Assembly: GCF_016545825.1 (NCBI RefSeq)
Contig: NC_052614.1
Span: forward strand, 30,219,669 to 30,283,668
DNA length: 64,000 nt
Source of the DNA: Eucalyptus grandis
Lineage: Eukaryota; Streptophyta; Magnoliopsida; Myrtales; Myrtaceae
Direction: 5' to 3'
Part shown: one piece after another, positions 24,061 through 36,400 of the stretch
Position numbering within the stretch: position 1 is the stretch's first letter
How the letters are laid out: each line of letters starts with the position of its first letter
Made by a program: the position numbers and the translations under genes
The notes under the pieces: model-generated
The model's database searches: none
What the model was told of the DNA's origin: nothing
Seen by the model: the letters and a program-made list of their open reading frames with translations, nothing else

Positions 24061-24639
24061 CAGCCGAACCAGCTGTCTTCCACTCTCTTTTCCTTGCCAA
24101 AAATGCCCTTCTAGAAGCTTTAGATAGGCCAAAATGTGGGGGTAGAGGTGGCATACGAATTTTGCTAGGTTTTCTTTCCAATTGAGCCTTAATTCCTCTT
24201 GAATTAAATCAAATTGGCCCCCATTAATTTATCCAACACCTCATCATTCCAATTGGTATTTTTCCCTTACCAATGTAGCCCACTTGCATCCCCATTTCAC
24301 AATCTATGGCTTCAATTGAACGAAAATGGCCATATTTATCCAGTAGAAATTAAAACCCAAAATTTTGGATGTCACATAGACAGCTCACATGCTAAACTTT
24401 GGAAACATCATCAAGACTGGGTCGAAACTGACTAGTTCCAAGCTACTTTAGGAAGTTCATAGTTCAATGTGTCAGATTGCATACATGTCCAAAAGCTTGT
24501 GATGATTGTCACATGGTGTTATCATCAGTCAGCTCACTATTATCACTAACTTTTCATTCCTTTTCGGTTTGGAATTTACTGACGCCCTCAAGTATATTTT
24601 ATGTTTCAATGCATGAGTGTTGGATCTTATATTTGTGTA

Positions 24640-24990
24640 GCCATCTTTCCTTGTACTCTTGTATCAGGAAACATAGGAAAGCCCAATTTTGCAAGGAAGT
24701 CACGAGAGAGCTTCTAATAGTAGGCCCTGATCTTTGCATGATCAAGAACAAAGGTGGCTGGACATCGTTCCACTACACGGCCATCAAGCGTAGGGTCAAG
24801 TGAAGAACGATCAGTCCGATGCGCTCAAGAAGTTGTCGAAGATGGAGATGCGGACAACCTTGTGACTACCAAAGATAACGATGGGACACAATTGCACAGC
24901 TGGCTGCGGCTTCAAAACATCTCCAGTCCACTGGATCGCAAAATGGGGTCAAGCTCATTGAAAGGCTATGATGACCGCACTCTTTAAATG
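24640..24990 (+). pseudogene. Ankyrin-repeat protein fragment (ACD6/ITN1-like), broken
   Basis: One frame reads CKEVTRELLIVGPDLCMIKN, then KGGWTSFHYTAIKR, the ankyrin consensus GWTPLHYAAIKG with a preceding helix. It then hits a stop at about 24800. Another frame carries KDNDGTQLH, and after a one-base shift LAAASKHLQ, a second repeat. Plant ITN1/ACD6-type proteins pair such repeats with a C-terminal PGG membrane domain, which is absent here. At least one frameshift and one stop make it non-functional. It may have been captured or left by a neighbouring gene family. Confidence 0.6.
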
Positions 24991-24999
24991 CCAGAGTTT

Positions 25000-25600
25000 T
25001 AATTCTGTTAAGCGAAAGTTTTGACCCATTGACCCATGCAAAAATTCTTTCAATTTTGAGTGGGCACGCGACTTTCAGTAATTAAGGAAAGGAAATATGT
25101 GGGGGAGACGTCTTTGAGGAAACAAAAGCTGGCAGAGAATAGGAAAGAAAAGGGATACGGGCGAGAAAGTTGAAAGAATCAATATATTGGTAGATTGAAG
25201 GAGGAATAGAAGGTAATCTCGATCAACTAGGTGCAAAAAAGTGTGATATTTATGCTTCATTACTTCTTGTTTTAAAACAAGAAAGAGTGCACCATCAAAG
25301 AAATCGCATGCATTCATAAGCTTGAGCAAAAAGGAAACGAATTCTCTGCACTAACTCAAAGACAAAGAAAGAAATATTGTTGGATATACTCATGGCTCTA
25401 TTCACAGCAAGAAAGGGAAGAAATCGACAAACTTGCGAGCTGATATTCAATTTGAAGAAATGAAATCAAAAGAGAATATTTGGCACGTATTTGACCAACT
25501 TGGAGCTGCCATATTATAAATAGAGTAGTAAACTTTGAGAGGGGGGGATTCCGAATTTCAGAGAGACACATGTGAGAGAGAGTAGAGCAAACACGAGGAA
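25000..25600. other. Interval without a recognisable gene
   Basis: AG-rich and AT-rich sequence. A TATA-like atttataat on the minus strand near 25515 is the only signal seen. Confidence 0.3.
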
Positions 25601-25619
25601 TCTCAACTAGCTCTTGGCT

Positions 25620-27340
25620 GAGTGAAAAGAATCAAATCCAAGAACAGTAGAATGCATTGTAGAGAGCAAGCTCTTCTTTTGACTAAGGGCATCGGCAACC
25701 TAATTTTGAGCTCCAGCCTTATGCTTAATAATGAAAGTGAACTCCTGGATGTATTCAGCCCATTTTGCTCGCTTGGAGTTAAGCTTTTGCTGTCCGAAAA
25801 TATACTTGAGAGCTTCATGATCAGTATATAAAATAAACTCCCGATGAATAAGATATTGCCACCAATACTCAAGTGTGCGAAATAATGTGGTGTTGCAATG
25901 AAGTTTGGCACCATTCAATTTTCACTAAAGAAGGCGATGGGTCAACCTCCTTGACTTAGAACTCCTCCTTTGCTAGTACCTGATACATCACAATGCACTT
26001 CAAAAACAAGATCAAAATTAGGCAATGCAAGTACCGGGGCTGTGCTCAATTTTTCTTTGAGCTGTTCAAAACTTTTTTGAGTTGCATTCATCCATTCGAA
26101 AACTCCCTTCTTCATGCAAGACGTGAGTGGCGCCACAATGGTGCTAAAATGCACAATAAACCGTCGATAGAACGAAGCGAGGCCATGAAAACTTCACACT
26201 TCATGCACATTTGTTGGAGTTGGTCATTCTCAAATCATCTTGATCTTAGAATCATCCACCGAAATGCCATCCTTTGAAATATGAAACCCCAAGAAAATGA
26301 TTTGTGGTACCATAAAATAGCACTTGTTGAGAGCTGTCCAATCTTTCCTGCTAAAACACACATAATACTTCTTGAAGATGATGCAAGTGCTCATCAGTAG
26401 ACTTGCTAAAAATCAAGATATCATCGAAATAAATCACAACAAACTTTCCCATAAAAGGCTTCAACACTTGAGTCATAAACCTCATGAATGTCGATGGTGC
26501 ATTCAACAATTCGAATGACATGACTAGCCACTCATATAGCGCATCTTTCGTTTTAAATGTTGTCTTCCATTCATCTCCGGGTTTGATTCTAATTTGATGA
26601 TATCCACTTTTCAAATCCAGCTTCAAGAATATAATTGCACCAGAAAGTTGATCCAAGAGATCATCAAGGCGAGGAATAGGAAATCGATACTTGATGGTGA
26701 TCTTCTTGATTGCTCTACTGTCGACACACATCGTCCAGGTAACATTTTTCTTAGGCACTAAAAGAGCTGGAACGGCACACGGACTGAGGCTCTCCCTTAT
26801 AAAACCCTTATTCAATAGCTCCATAACTCGTCGATGCAATTCCTCATGTTCGGTCGGACTCATTTGGTAATGAGCGAGAGTCGGCAAAGAGGCTCCGAGC
26901 ATCAAGTCAATTTGATGCTGAATATCTCTCATAGGAGGGAACCATTGGGTAAGTCCATCGAGAAGACATCCTTGAACTCTTCCAAAAGAAGTTGAACTCA
27001 ATGAGGAACAACAAAGGCAACTTCATTCTTCCCACCTGTTTTATTAAGTAAAATATACAAGATATGAACTCCTTTCAAAGCATCCTTCATATCCTTCATT
27101 GTAAGCAATGTAGGGGAGAAGGAATTCTCAACTACAGGAGTTTTCAAAGGTTCCATACTAGGTGCCAACGTAATTTTCTTGCCTCCAAAATCAAAAGAAT
27201 ACCTATTTCGATAACCATCATGCGTATTCATCCTATCGAATTGCCATGGTTGACCAAGAATAATGTGATTAACATCCATCGCAGAACATCACACCATATC
27301 TTGTCGTAACAAGGCATCGTTTTGAAACAACTACCTCAGT
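25620..27340 (-). mobile_element. pol: Ty3/gypsy retrotransposon pol remnant (protease, RT, RNase H)
   Basis: Order on the minus strand. The end of the aspartic protease region (VNHIILGQPWQFDRMNTHDG, about 27279-27200) comes first. Reverse transcriptase follows (about 26950-26360), with [12 protein letters not shown] and the catalytic YFDDILIFS. RNase H comes next (about 26150-25650), with FEVHCD at the first catalytic site, TDHEALKYI, and a VADALS end. This is the Ty3/gypsy domain order. The pieces lie in different frames with stops between them, and the gag, integrase and both LTRs are missing, so the copy is inactive. It ends abruptly just after RNase H at about 25620. It lies upstream of the duplicated coiled-coil genes and on the opposite strand. 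Confidence 0.9.
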
Positions 27341-27619
27341 GCCTTTCTTCAACCACAACATTTTATAAGGAATAAAATCGTTATCAAATGCGGCCTAAAA
27401 GTATAATTTTTTCATTTTTTCCCTATAAGTAGAGCACTTTTCGCCTTTTGTTCTCTAGATATTTATGCGGTTGTCGTCTCCTATTAGGATTCTAATTTTC
27501 ATCATCGATTTGGGAATATGCATCTCTTTCATTCTCATCATCTCTCTCTCTTGGAAAGTTTGGATCCTTTCACTTTTTATCTCTCTCTTTAGTGGAATTC
27601 TTTTATGAACTGAGAAAAT

Positions 27620-28490
27620 ATGAAGAGGGTATTAGAGAATTCTCGCGAATCCATCACTGTTGGGGCCGAAGTTATGGCTAAGCTTAGACATGAGTATTTC
27701 TCACAAGATTATCAAGATTTGCAAAAGGTTAGTCAATTCCTGCCATTTACATTCGATTTATGTGTTTGCTTTATTTTCTTATTTTTATACTGTAATAATA
27801 TCGTGATTTGAGTCTGAAGCTTTAAAAAATAGTGTGAGTATAACAAGTTGGCAATTACGATTCGCTTGAAATTGCAATCTATATTACAATGATGCTATCC
27901 CTAGATTCATGAAATACGAAGATTTCATGTTCCTGCATTGTAGCTAGTAAGCAATATTTCACTTGAAATTTTAGTCTTATATGCTATTGCATCTTGTTTT
28001 TTGATACTTTGATATGTTCAAACACTTGCTTGAGGAGAGTTCCATTGGATTGTAATCAATTAGTGGATTGTAGAGACCCTTTTCAAATCTGTTAATATTA
28101 CTGTTGCATTTCCTAGCGATATCTGGTTATCCTGTAAAATCTATGTGGTTTTCTGGTCAATTGGCCTTTCTCTTAACCTATCAATAGGAATTTGTTTCCA
28201 AGATGGAGATGTGGCAAGAAGCAAAGGAGAGGAAGCAAACCTTTTGGACGAAGTTTAGTGAGTTCCTTTTTCCTTCCCCTCCAGTCAATTTGTGTAGTGT
28301 GCATTATATTCGCCTGAAATCAAATATCATAAATCACCTTACCTTTTTGCCAGTTGATGTTTTCCTGAGAGGAAGGTATCAGTACTTGATGGAGCTATAG
28401 TCTCGTGGTACTCGAACAAGGAAAGTTCTTGGTGTGGGAAATACAGGCATTGAGGAGTGGAATATGCCAGGAAAGTTGTTTCTGTGAGGT
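27620..28490 (+). pseudogene. Dead tandem copy of the small coiled-coil gene
   Basis: It aligns exon by exon with the gene at 29304-30349. Exon 1 (27620-27727, ending LRHEYFSQDYQDLQK before a gttagt donor) is followed by exon 2 (28188-28257) and exon 3 (from about 28360). Defects are clear. The original start is followed two codons later by TGA (27606-27614 region), so only an internal ATG at 27620 remains. Exon 2 lost one base (70 versus 71 nt). The exon 3 acceptor acag is changed to gatg. A TAG stands at 28398-28400 where the intact copy has CAA. The 5' flank (ccctataag...gccttttgttctct) is duplicated as well. Confidence 0.8.
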
Positions 28491-28499
28491 ATTTTAAAA

Positions 28500-29030
28500 A
28501 ATAAAGGAGGGTAAGTCGGAATGGGGCGAAAAAATGAGGATTTCTATGGTATTTTTTCTAAAATAAATATTTTGAGCTTTACAAGTGATTTAAAAACAAT
28601 ATACAAAAGACTAGATTCGAACAGTAAGGAAGCGCTAAAGAAATTTCTTACAAAACATCGGCGATCACTGTTAAACCCCCTATCAATCAGGAAACTCCCG
28701 GATCACATGTCCAACGCCAAATTCAAATACAAAACCCTCTCTCTCTCCCTCTCTCTCATGGCTGGTCCGAACGTGAATCTTTGTCGATCAGAAGTTGTAG
28801 CCTCAACTGGAGAACAAAGTAGGAAACATGGAGAGCCACCAAAGAGAACCTCTTCATCCGAGTCGCCCTCGCCTTTTCCTCCCTTGTTTTTCCGTCTACG
28901 ATGTCGGCGCGTCTTCTTTCCTTGTGGGATTTTTTTGGCTTCTTAACTTCTGCTTATCCAGACGAACAAGACACAGACACAGACACAGACACACACACTC
29001 TCTCATTCCCTCCTTTTAATTATATTCTTT
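28500..29030. other. Spacer between the duplicated genes, with simple repeats
   Basis: It contains a (CT)n run near 28738-28758 and an acacag/(AC)n run at 28969-28998. Open frames here lack recognisable motifs. Confidence 0.6.
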
Positions 29031-29303
29031 CTTTCTGATCTCTTCGTCTCTTTTCTCTGTTCAATCTCAATTCCCTTTTTATACGTTTTTCCTCTTTTTC
29101 TCGTTTTTTCCCTATAAGCAAAGCGCCTCTTCGCCTTTTTTTCTCTTTATATTTACGCAGCTCGTCGTCTCCTACTAGGACCCTGATTTTCGTCATTGGT
29201 TCAGGATTGCGATCCTATTACTCTCGCCGTCTCTCTCTCTCTCTCTCTCTCAGAAAGTTTGGATCTTTTTCTCTTTTTAATCTCTCTCGTTCGAGGAAGA
29301 ATC

Positions 29304-30349
29304 ATGAGCCGAGGATATATGAAAAGGTTTTCCGTGAGTTCTCGCGAATCCATCCCGGCTAGCGCCGAAGGTAGGGCTAAGCTCAGACATGAGCATCTGT
29401 GGCAAGACTATCTGGATTTGCAAAAGGTTAGTCGATTCCTGCCATTTACATTTGATTTATGTGTCTACTTTATTTTCTTTTATTTTTATGTTATAATAAT
29501 TTCGCCATTCGAAGTTGAAGTTCCAAAAGAAAAGTGAGTATGATGAGTTGGCAATTACGATTCTCCTCGAATTATGATCTATATTACAATGATGCTATCC
29601 CTAGATTCATGAAAAACGAAGATTTCGAGTTCTTGCTTCGTAGCTGGTAAGGATATGTCACTAGAAATTTTAGTCTAGTATGCTATTGTGTTTTCTAGCT
29701 TGATACTTGGAGTGTGGCTTTAGAATTCTATTGGATTGTAACCAGTTTGCGGAGTGTGAGAGACCCTTTTCGAGTCTGTTAATATTACTGTTGCATTGCT
29801 TGGTGGTATCCTATCATCATGTAAAACGTGAGCATTCTTTTGGTCAATTGACCTTTTTTAACCTGTCGATAGGAATTTGCTTCCGATACGAAGAGGTTGC
29901 GAGAAGCAAAGGAGAGGAAGCAAAACCTTTTGGCCGAAGTTCAGTGAGTCCTTTTTCTTACCCCTCTACTCCATTTGTGGAGTATCGATGTGTATTCTAT
30001 TCGCCTGAAGTCAAATAACACGGATCGCCTGCTCTTTTTGCCTGTTGACAGTTTCCTGAGAGAAAGGTATGAGTACTTGATGGAGCTACAATCTCGTGGT
30101 ACTCGAACTAAGGAAGTTCTTGGTGTGGAAGATACAGGCATGGAGGAGTGGAACAACAGTGCCTCAAAAGCTGTTTCTGAGCATTCACTTCCCGTGCTTG
30201 AACGGGAAGAAGACAAGGCGGCAGAAGGCATGGAAGAGGCCAATCTGCTGCGACCGGGAGAACAAGTTGCGTATATGAAGAGCTCCTTGAAGAGTAACAA
30301 AAGGGCCAAGAAGGTTGCGTGGCAAGATCTGGAGGGTAGAGCATTTTAG
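29304..30349 (+). CDS. Small coiled-coil protein, three exons, function unknown
   Basis: The exons I infer are 29304-29426, 29873-29943 and 30052-30349. All introns are GT-AG, and the phases join to 492 nt (163 residues). The start lies in atcATGAGC downstream of a CT-rich leader (29225-29250) typical of plant 5' UTRs. The N-terminus is basic (SRGYMKRF). It is followed by RAKLRHEHLWQDYLDLQK, then a helical segment, REAKERKQNLLAEV, leading across intron 2 into FLRERYEYLMELQ. The heptad-like pattern predicts a coiled coil. The C-terminal half is acidic and then basic (SLKSNKRAKK), so nuclear location is possible. The layout resembles unnamed plant proteins with an AEVRFLRRR-type core, but I cannot name a family or function. 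A decayed tandem copy precedes it, with a conserved promoter region. Confidence 0.7.
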
Positions 30350-30359
30350 TATCCTTTTC

Positions 30360-32870
30360 CCCCCTCCAGAAGATGATTCTTTTGGCTTAGCGTACAAGAA
30401 CGATGTTTGGATTGAGGTTCCTGTATGGGCGATCTTTACTAGCTCCATCAAATTCTTCTGGCCATTAATTTGATCTTCTTCAAACTGTCGAACATAAAAT
30501 TTCATGCGTTATTTCGATAGCAAACTGTTATAGCACATATAATACAAACTGATACATTTTCAAATCTTTTGAATAGTGAAGCATATTTCATGTATGGCAT
30601 GCATACATTGGCACTGTGAGATCACTTTCAGACTTGCGAGGTCATTTATCAGCCTCTCCGTTTTTGGCTTTAGTCTTGCTCACGGCAGGTAGTCCCCACC
30701 CCGATGGCCTACTTCAGATGCACGTATATGTTGCTGAACATCTATCATGAGTAAATGCTTACTAAAGCTATCACTTCATCAAGACTGATATGATATGAGT
30801 GGTGTATATATACTGATAACTTCTAAGTACCAAGAGTACTCTAGGGTTGAACGAGGATGTACTGTTGAGGACACAAGATTCAGGAGTTTTCTGCCTGAAG
30901 GAAAGGAACAGAAAATCAGATTGTTCCTGAGGTGACGTGGGAAAGGATTAAACTATTTAATTTGAATTTTTGTTTGTTTATTTCCTATTTGTTTGAAGAT
31001 TTCTTTCTAATTTTTGGTTTATTTAGTAACTCTCTCACTCAACACCTCCCTCTTGCGGCCTCATCTCAAGTCTCAACTCTTGCCTACCTGTCTTGCTTTT
31101 TTTCTTTTGGCACAAGGATGCCGGATATTGAGTTCAAACTGGTCTGGGCGGTGTTTCAAGCTCAGGCTCGTTTTCATTCGACAATCATGAAATAGGCAAA
31201 ACCAGCGCCTGGGATGAAGGAGACACAACAAACCAAGAAAATTGGTGCTCTTGGACGTGAGATAGAGCTTGCATGTTGATGGAGCAAGGAATGATAGAGC
31301 CAACATATCTAGAAAAATGATTTTCGAAGTTCTTCGAACGAGCTAAAGAGAGGAAAAGGGCTGTTTCCTCGAAAATCTGGACCAGCTTCATCCGAATAAG
31401 AGAAGGTGGAACAGTTCCTTTGATTCTAGGACCAGGCGGGAATTGAAAATTGGCTCGTCTAGTCAAGTTCCTGGTTCCAGGGTAGGAACAGGCCCACCCT
31501 GGAACCGTTTACCCCTAGTTTCTTACCCATTACTCTCTCTCTCTCTCTCCCCACCTTTTATTTCTTCTTCTATTTTCAACTAGTAGAACCTACAGACTTA
31601 CCTTCACTTGAGCAAAATGTGGTCAATGGATACCATAACAGCAACAGGTGCTGAAGATCCGAAACCCAAGAGGGGACTTTCTTTGTCCAGAGGAGTTGCA
31701 AAGTAGTTGATGCTTTCGAAGGCTCTGACCAAAATCGGGGGTTTCTTTGCCCGGAGGAGTTTGTAGAAGAAGCCAACACAGAAGAGGTTCTCAATTTCCT
31801 GTAATTGATAAAGTTGAAGAGCGAGTGGTCCCTCGGACGAAGTGGCTTCTGGATAGGGCTTATGGCATTGAAGGTGAAGGAAGTAAACAATGGTGTAAAT
31901 AGAACGCTCACAGTTCTCCATATGCCGCAGTGGCAAGGGTGATCGTTTGAGGGCGAGATCTATTGAACACAGGTGAGGGTGATTAAGTGTAGAAGGAAGA
32001 AGACAAAGACGGCAGAAGACAAAGACGGCCAAAAGAGACCTTGATGTAACGATCCGATCCGATCTGACAAGACTAGGAGTGGTCGTCAAGACTAGAAGGT
32101 CTGGACAAGGATCGACTCTTGGCAGACTTCTAGAATGGCAAATGGCGTATAAATGAGCCATATTGTGCATCAAACGGAAAGAGAGTGATTCTAGAATATA
32201 TATGTGAAAACTGGACTTGACTTACGGATGTGCCTTACGACATAACCACAATATCTTGGTGAGTTAATTTAGAGATGTCATATTTAATACATTTCTCAAG
32301 CATAGCACTACCTTAGTGACGTAGATGCTGGTAAGAATGGGCAAACAAACCTGTCAAGTCAAAAATAAACACCCAAAGCACGAAAGCTTCTAGTCCTAGA
32401 CGAGCACCTACAATCGCCTCTCAACCGAGTCAGGGTCCAAGAGTTTTGGGTGTTCTTCAAGGAGAAATGTTGTTAAGGAAGTCCGTACCACGTGAATCTA
32501 ACACTAGGAATGGACATGAATTATATATGGTGGTTGATAAAGGTCAGGAGGAGGATGAACGAACCGAGTTTCTTAGACGAGAGTCCTCAGGGTAAGAATC
32601 TCGGGCGTGTAGAATTCGACCGAGAGAGGAATGAGAGAGGAGCATGTGCAGTTGTTCACAGAGAGAGAGGACCAGGTACTGGTCGGATCTTGATGGGGAT
32701 ATAACCAAGGTCTAAGATTCAGGGAGGCAGTTTTGACGGTGGAGCTGAACCGCATGCATTCCTTGGTCAGTTAGCTGGTCTTAGAGTATTTCTCTTATAG
32801 CCATAGGATTCGTCATGCGAAGTTGAAACTTACAGCCTCCGCCAAGCATCATCGATAGTCCACTCAAATG
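30360..32870. other. Intergenic interval
   Basis: A (CT)n run lies at 31531-31549. One longer open frame on the minus strand (31604-32173) has no recognisable domain and lies next to retroelement debris, so I do not call it. The rest shows nothing. Confidence 0.35.
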
Positions 32871-32879
32871 AACCTAAAA

Positions 32880-33180
32880 AGGGATGAACTCATATCTGCT
32901 GGGGCCGAGATAAAACAGAAACTGAAAGACAAATGCTTTCCTCCCTACTTTAGAAGACAGTTGATGGATTGAACTTAGAATCTCAAGCAAGTCACCTACC
33001 GTCGCTGAATTGATGAATGACGATAATGCATTGTAATTTGCAAGAGGAACCTATGGCCACTCTAACAAGGTTTATTGAGGGTCTCAACGCTGACATTACC
33101 CACGAAGTTAAGCGGCATTCACCGAAGACTTCAGAGGAAGCTTTCTGGACGGCGGTACGAGTCTTACCATAGGACTGCAT
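32880..33180 (+). mobile_element. gag: Ty3/gypsy gag relic
   Basis: With frame changes the plus strand reads AEIKQKLKDKCFPPYFRRQL (capsid-like helix). Later it reads EEPMATLTRFIEGLNADITH and EVKRHSPKT, typical of plant gypsy gag capsid sequence. Stops and shifts are frequent and nothing of pol follows, because the phosphatase gene's 3' end begins about 240 bp further on. The orientation is opposite to the pol remnant at 25.6-27.3 kb, so it is a separate insertion. Confidence 0.65.
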
Positions 33181-33420
33181 CCAACAGGCGTCAGACGTCC
33201 CCAAATAGCAATACACTACAGTCCAAGCCCGTATCCTTATTCAGAAATTACATGGAATACTCAATCCAATGCTCCTGGGAAGATTAAACAAGCAACCATG
33301 GATTCATCAATCGATTGATCATATACAATGGCACATTATATACAATGGCAGATTAAACTGAACATTTCGTGGAAATCATGTCCTTATGATCAGTGGAATC
33401 CAGAATTTTACACGTAAGTA

Positions 33421-36400
33421 CTATTTCGATTCAACTTCCTCAGGTTTTAGATCGTTATCACCCAGACTCAGGGCACCGCTAGCAGAGTCAGAAGGCAAAC
33501 ATAGCTTTTCAAGCGGTACTGTAATCATTTGGGTTGGTTTCTTGAATTGCACCAATATCATAGTCATGTTGTCACATCCCTCACCAGTGGCGGTAGATGG
33601 TGCTAAACAACGATCAAGAACTCTCTCGCACACAGCAGACAGCTTCGTTTCCTGCACAGTGCACGATGTTAACCATCAATTTTCTTTCGAGTGTTTTGGG
33701 TTATACAAAAGTCAAAATCTGAGTTCCACACTAATTGCTAATCAAAGGTTAAAAGTAGAAGTCACTCTACACAAGCCCCCAAATTAAGAAACCAGAATTC
33801 CACAAGGTCTAGTCCACTTACAGAGATTAACTGCTCATGCACGAAATCCACTACCTGCTGGCTGGACATGCAATCCCTAAAAAGCACAGATGGCAAATAG
33901 AACATCATTCGGACGACCCCCCAGGTAAGGAAAACAAGAAGACAAATTGACATGGCAACATTGTCCAGGAAAATTTTTCTATATATTACTGTACAATATT
34001 TACTAATGTTGAAAAAATCGAGAAGGAAAGTCTGTAAATAGAGAATAAAATAATAGTTGCCACACACAAAACAATCTCCATGCATGACATAGTAGACTCA
34101 AATCATTTAAAACGGAAGAATAAACACTGCTTATTTATAAGATGTGTGAGACAAGGTAAAACGAAACTCTAAAAGAGAGTGATGGGTTATATATCCTTTC
34201 AAACAGTTCTATTAAGAGTTGATTATGGTCATGTCAAGTAAACTACAACTACAAACATTGTCGGAGGACTATTTTAGAACTGCAGGCTAACATGTCATCT
34301 TTCTGATACATCTCGAAATGAGGTGCAATAATATCTTTCAAAAGAACACTTGTGGGTGCACACAAGGGTGCACACACAGCAAATGCTTGCATTGGCTCTA
34401 ATTTGTACTCCAATGTGAGTGGTAGGGCACAACCTTTCTTTCAGCATCAAACTCAAGTTAATTCTTATTTGTCATATTGAAATTGGTAAGCGTCATATTG
34501 TCATAAGATGCATACCAGACGCCATCACATGCTAGCACGATGAAATCATCATCCTCACAAAGGTCAACCTATCATAGAACAGTCAAAAGGGATAATTAGA
34601 CAAATAGAAAAATAGCAAGAAAAGTTTTTAAGTCAAATGCATATATATAATACACAGACAAGCATGCCCAGTAAAAAGCAAGAACATCAACAAAAATGCG
34701 CTAGCAGATGTGACTCAGATTATTTGAATTTCAGCATTCTACTTCTAAAATCTCTCTGAAATAGCCATACATCGTGCAAGAGGAGAAAAAAGATGAGAAA
34801 TTGTCAGTTGGAAGGCAGTTTACATAACATCCTGTAAAATTTGTAGCCAAAAGAGAGTAGGCGCTTAAAAGATGCACATACAGTAGTTATATCTGGACTT
34901 GCAGTTACAATTTGCTTTTCAGCTGGCAGAAATTTATTTTGCTTAAATTCCACATCACCTGCAGCAAGTGAAAACAATTATCCATTGAAACTATAGAGAT
35001 ACGAAAGAAACATGTGCTTAGAGATGCTATATAAAATATGGGGAAATGCCACTAAGAATCCTAAACTATGCTTACTATAACACATATACCCCAGAGTGAC
35101 ACAAAAAAAACCCCAAACTTATATTTAGGTGACACATTTAACCCCCAAACTCTTTTTTTGTGACCCAAAAAACCCTAAACTTATATCCATTTGACATATT
35201 TACCCCAAATTATTTTCTGACATCAAAAACCCCAAACTTATACTCATACAACACATTTACCCCACAATTGAGGCAAATGTGTCACACGGATACAAGTTTA
35301 GGGTTTTGAATGTCACAAAAAAAGTTTGAGATAAATGTGTCACACTAATACAAATTTGGAGCAAATGTGTCCCATGGGTACAAGTTTGGGGTTTTTAGTG
35401 TCACAAGAAAAAGTTTAAGATAAATGTGCCACATTGAGCATAGTTTAAGATTTTTGGTGGCTTTTTCCCATAAAATAAAGAAGGCCTTCTGTGAAGCATT
35501 GTTTACAAAACTGGATGGGAGAATCAATCAAAAGACCTATTGGTTCAGGCGTTTAAACTGGTTGACCTGTTAGCTTTTCATTGGGACAAGTATAATTACT
35601 GTTGGCCAAGCGGTTGGAGGCTTGAGGCCTTCCAATGCACAGTTAGGAGTCAAAGGGAACAATCCACACAATGCCTGGAGCATGAAATATCAATAAATTT
35701 ATTGCTCTAGGCTTGTTTAAGACAGCAATTATTTTTTTGTCACTGCTATTATAAAGATAGCTTGCGGCTAAGTGGCAAAGGGCTAACCCAGGCAGCTAGA
35801 AATCTGTCCCTGGGTCAACTTTCCACCACTGCATTTTGTAAATCTTTCCCTAATTACCAGTTTGGACCAAATCTGGCCCTATTCAATTCAACCAGCTAAA
35901 CCAGATCGACAAAGGTTTGGTCCAGTTTTTCGTACCGCATTTGATGGTCCAAACTGGACTGGAACATGAAATCATACCAAGACCAACCGCTTGATCTGGC
36001 TGGTCAGGCCTGGTTTTAGAAACATTGGCACCAAGGGCAATTAAGTTCAGAAGTTCCTTTCCAATATCAAGCAGAAGTATGCAAAGACGATTGGATCCAG
36101 GTTGAAATCCCAAACAAACCTAGTCGTGAAAGATCAGATACCTATAGCTCTTGCAAGATTTAAGCTTCCATTTACTCGTCCAGCATGTATAAAACCTCCA
36201 GCTTTTAGAATCCTCTCCTTTTCAGCATCCAACTCGGGTTTGTGGTCTCTAGACAGATTGAATGCCTGTTGCATGCAAGACGGAGACCAACTAGGAATGA
36301 ATAATTTGGTCTCAGACCACTCTCTACATTTTACATATGTTCTGCATGTATAAAGCTGGACAATGACCTTTACAATCTTAATATCTGAGGACATAATAGT

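Larger units (their letters stand above)
21555..24376 (+). mobile_element. Solo LTR of family 1, copy B (target duplication TAGAC)
   Basis: It starts TGTCACGCCCCGATCC at 21555 and ends TTTTGGATGTCACA at 24376. It is flanked by tagac at 21550-21554 and 24377-24381. The length is 2822 bp. It contains the family blocks in order: the ggatgagactacgtctcagc block (about 21970), cgacctagtcgatta repeats (22150-22380), a tandem array (22439-22735), two aataaacg...cacca blocks (22850-23030) and a GC-rich segment (23370-24060). It has no internal coding domain, so it is a solo LTR. It is the cleanest reference copy in the window. Confidence 0.85.

Noticed and set aside
2447..30348. One continuous functional receptor-kinase gene from 20.4 kb to 2.3 kb
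   Set aside because: The C-lobe lies upstream of the lectin and N-lobe parts, and there are multiple stops, so a single gene model is impossible.
31604..32173. Long minus-strand open frame
   Set aside because: It has no recognisable domain, unusual composition and neighbouring retroelement debris. It is probably a chance frame.
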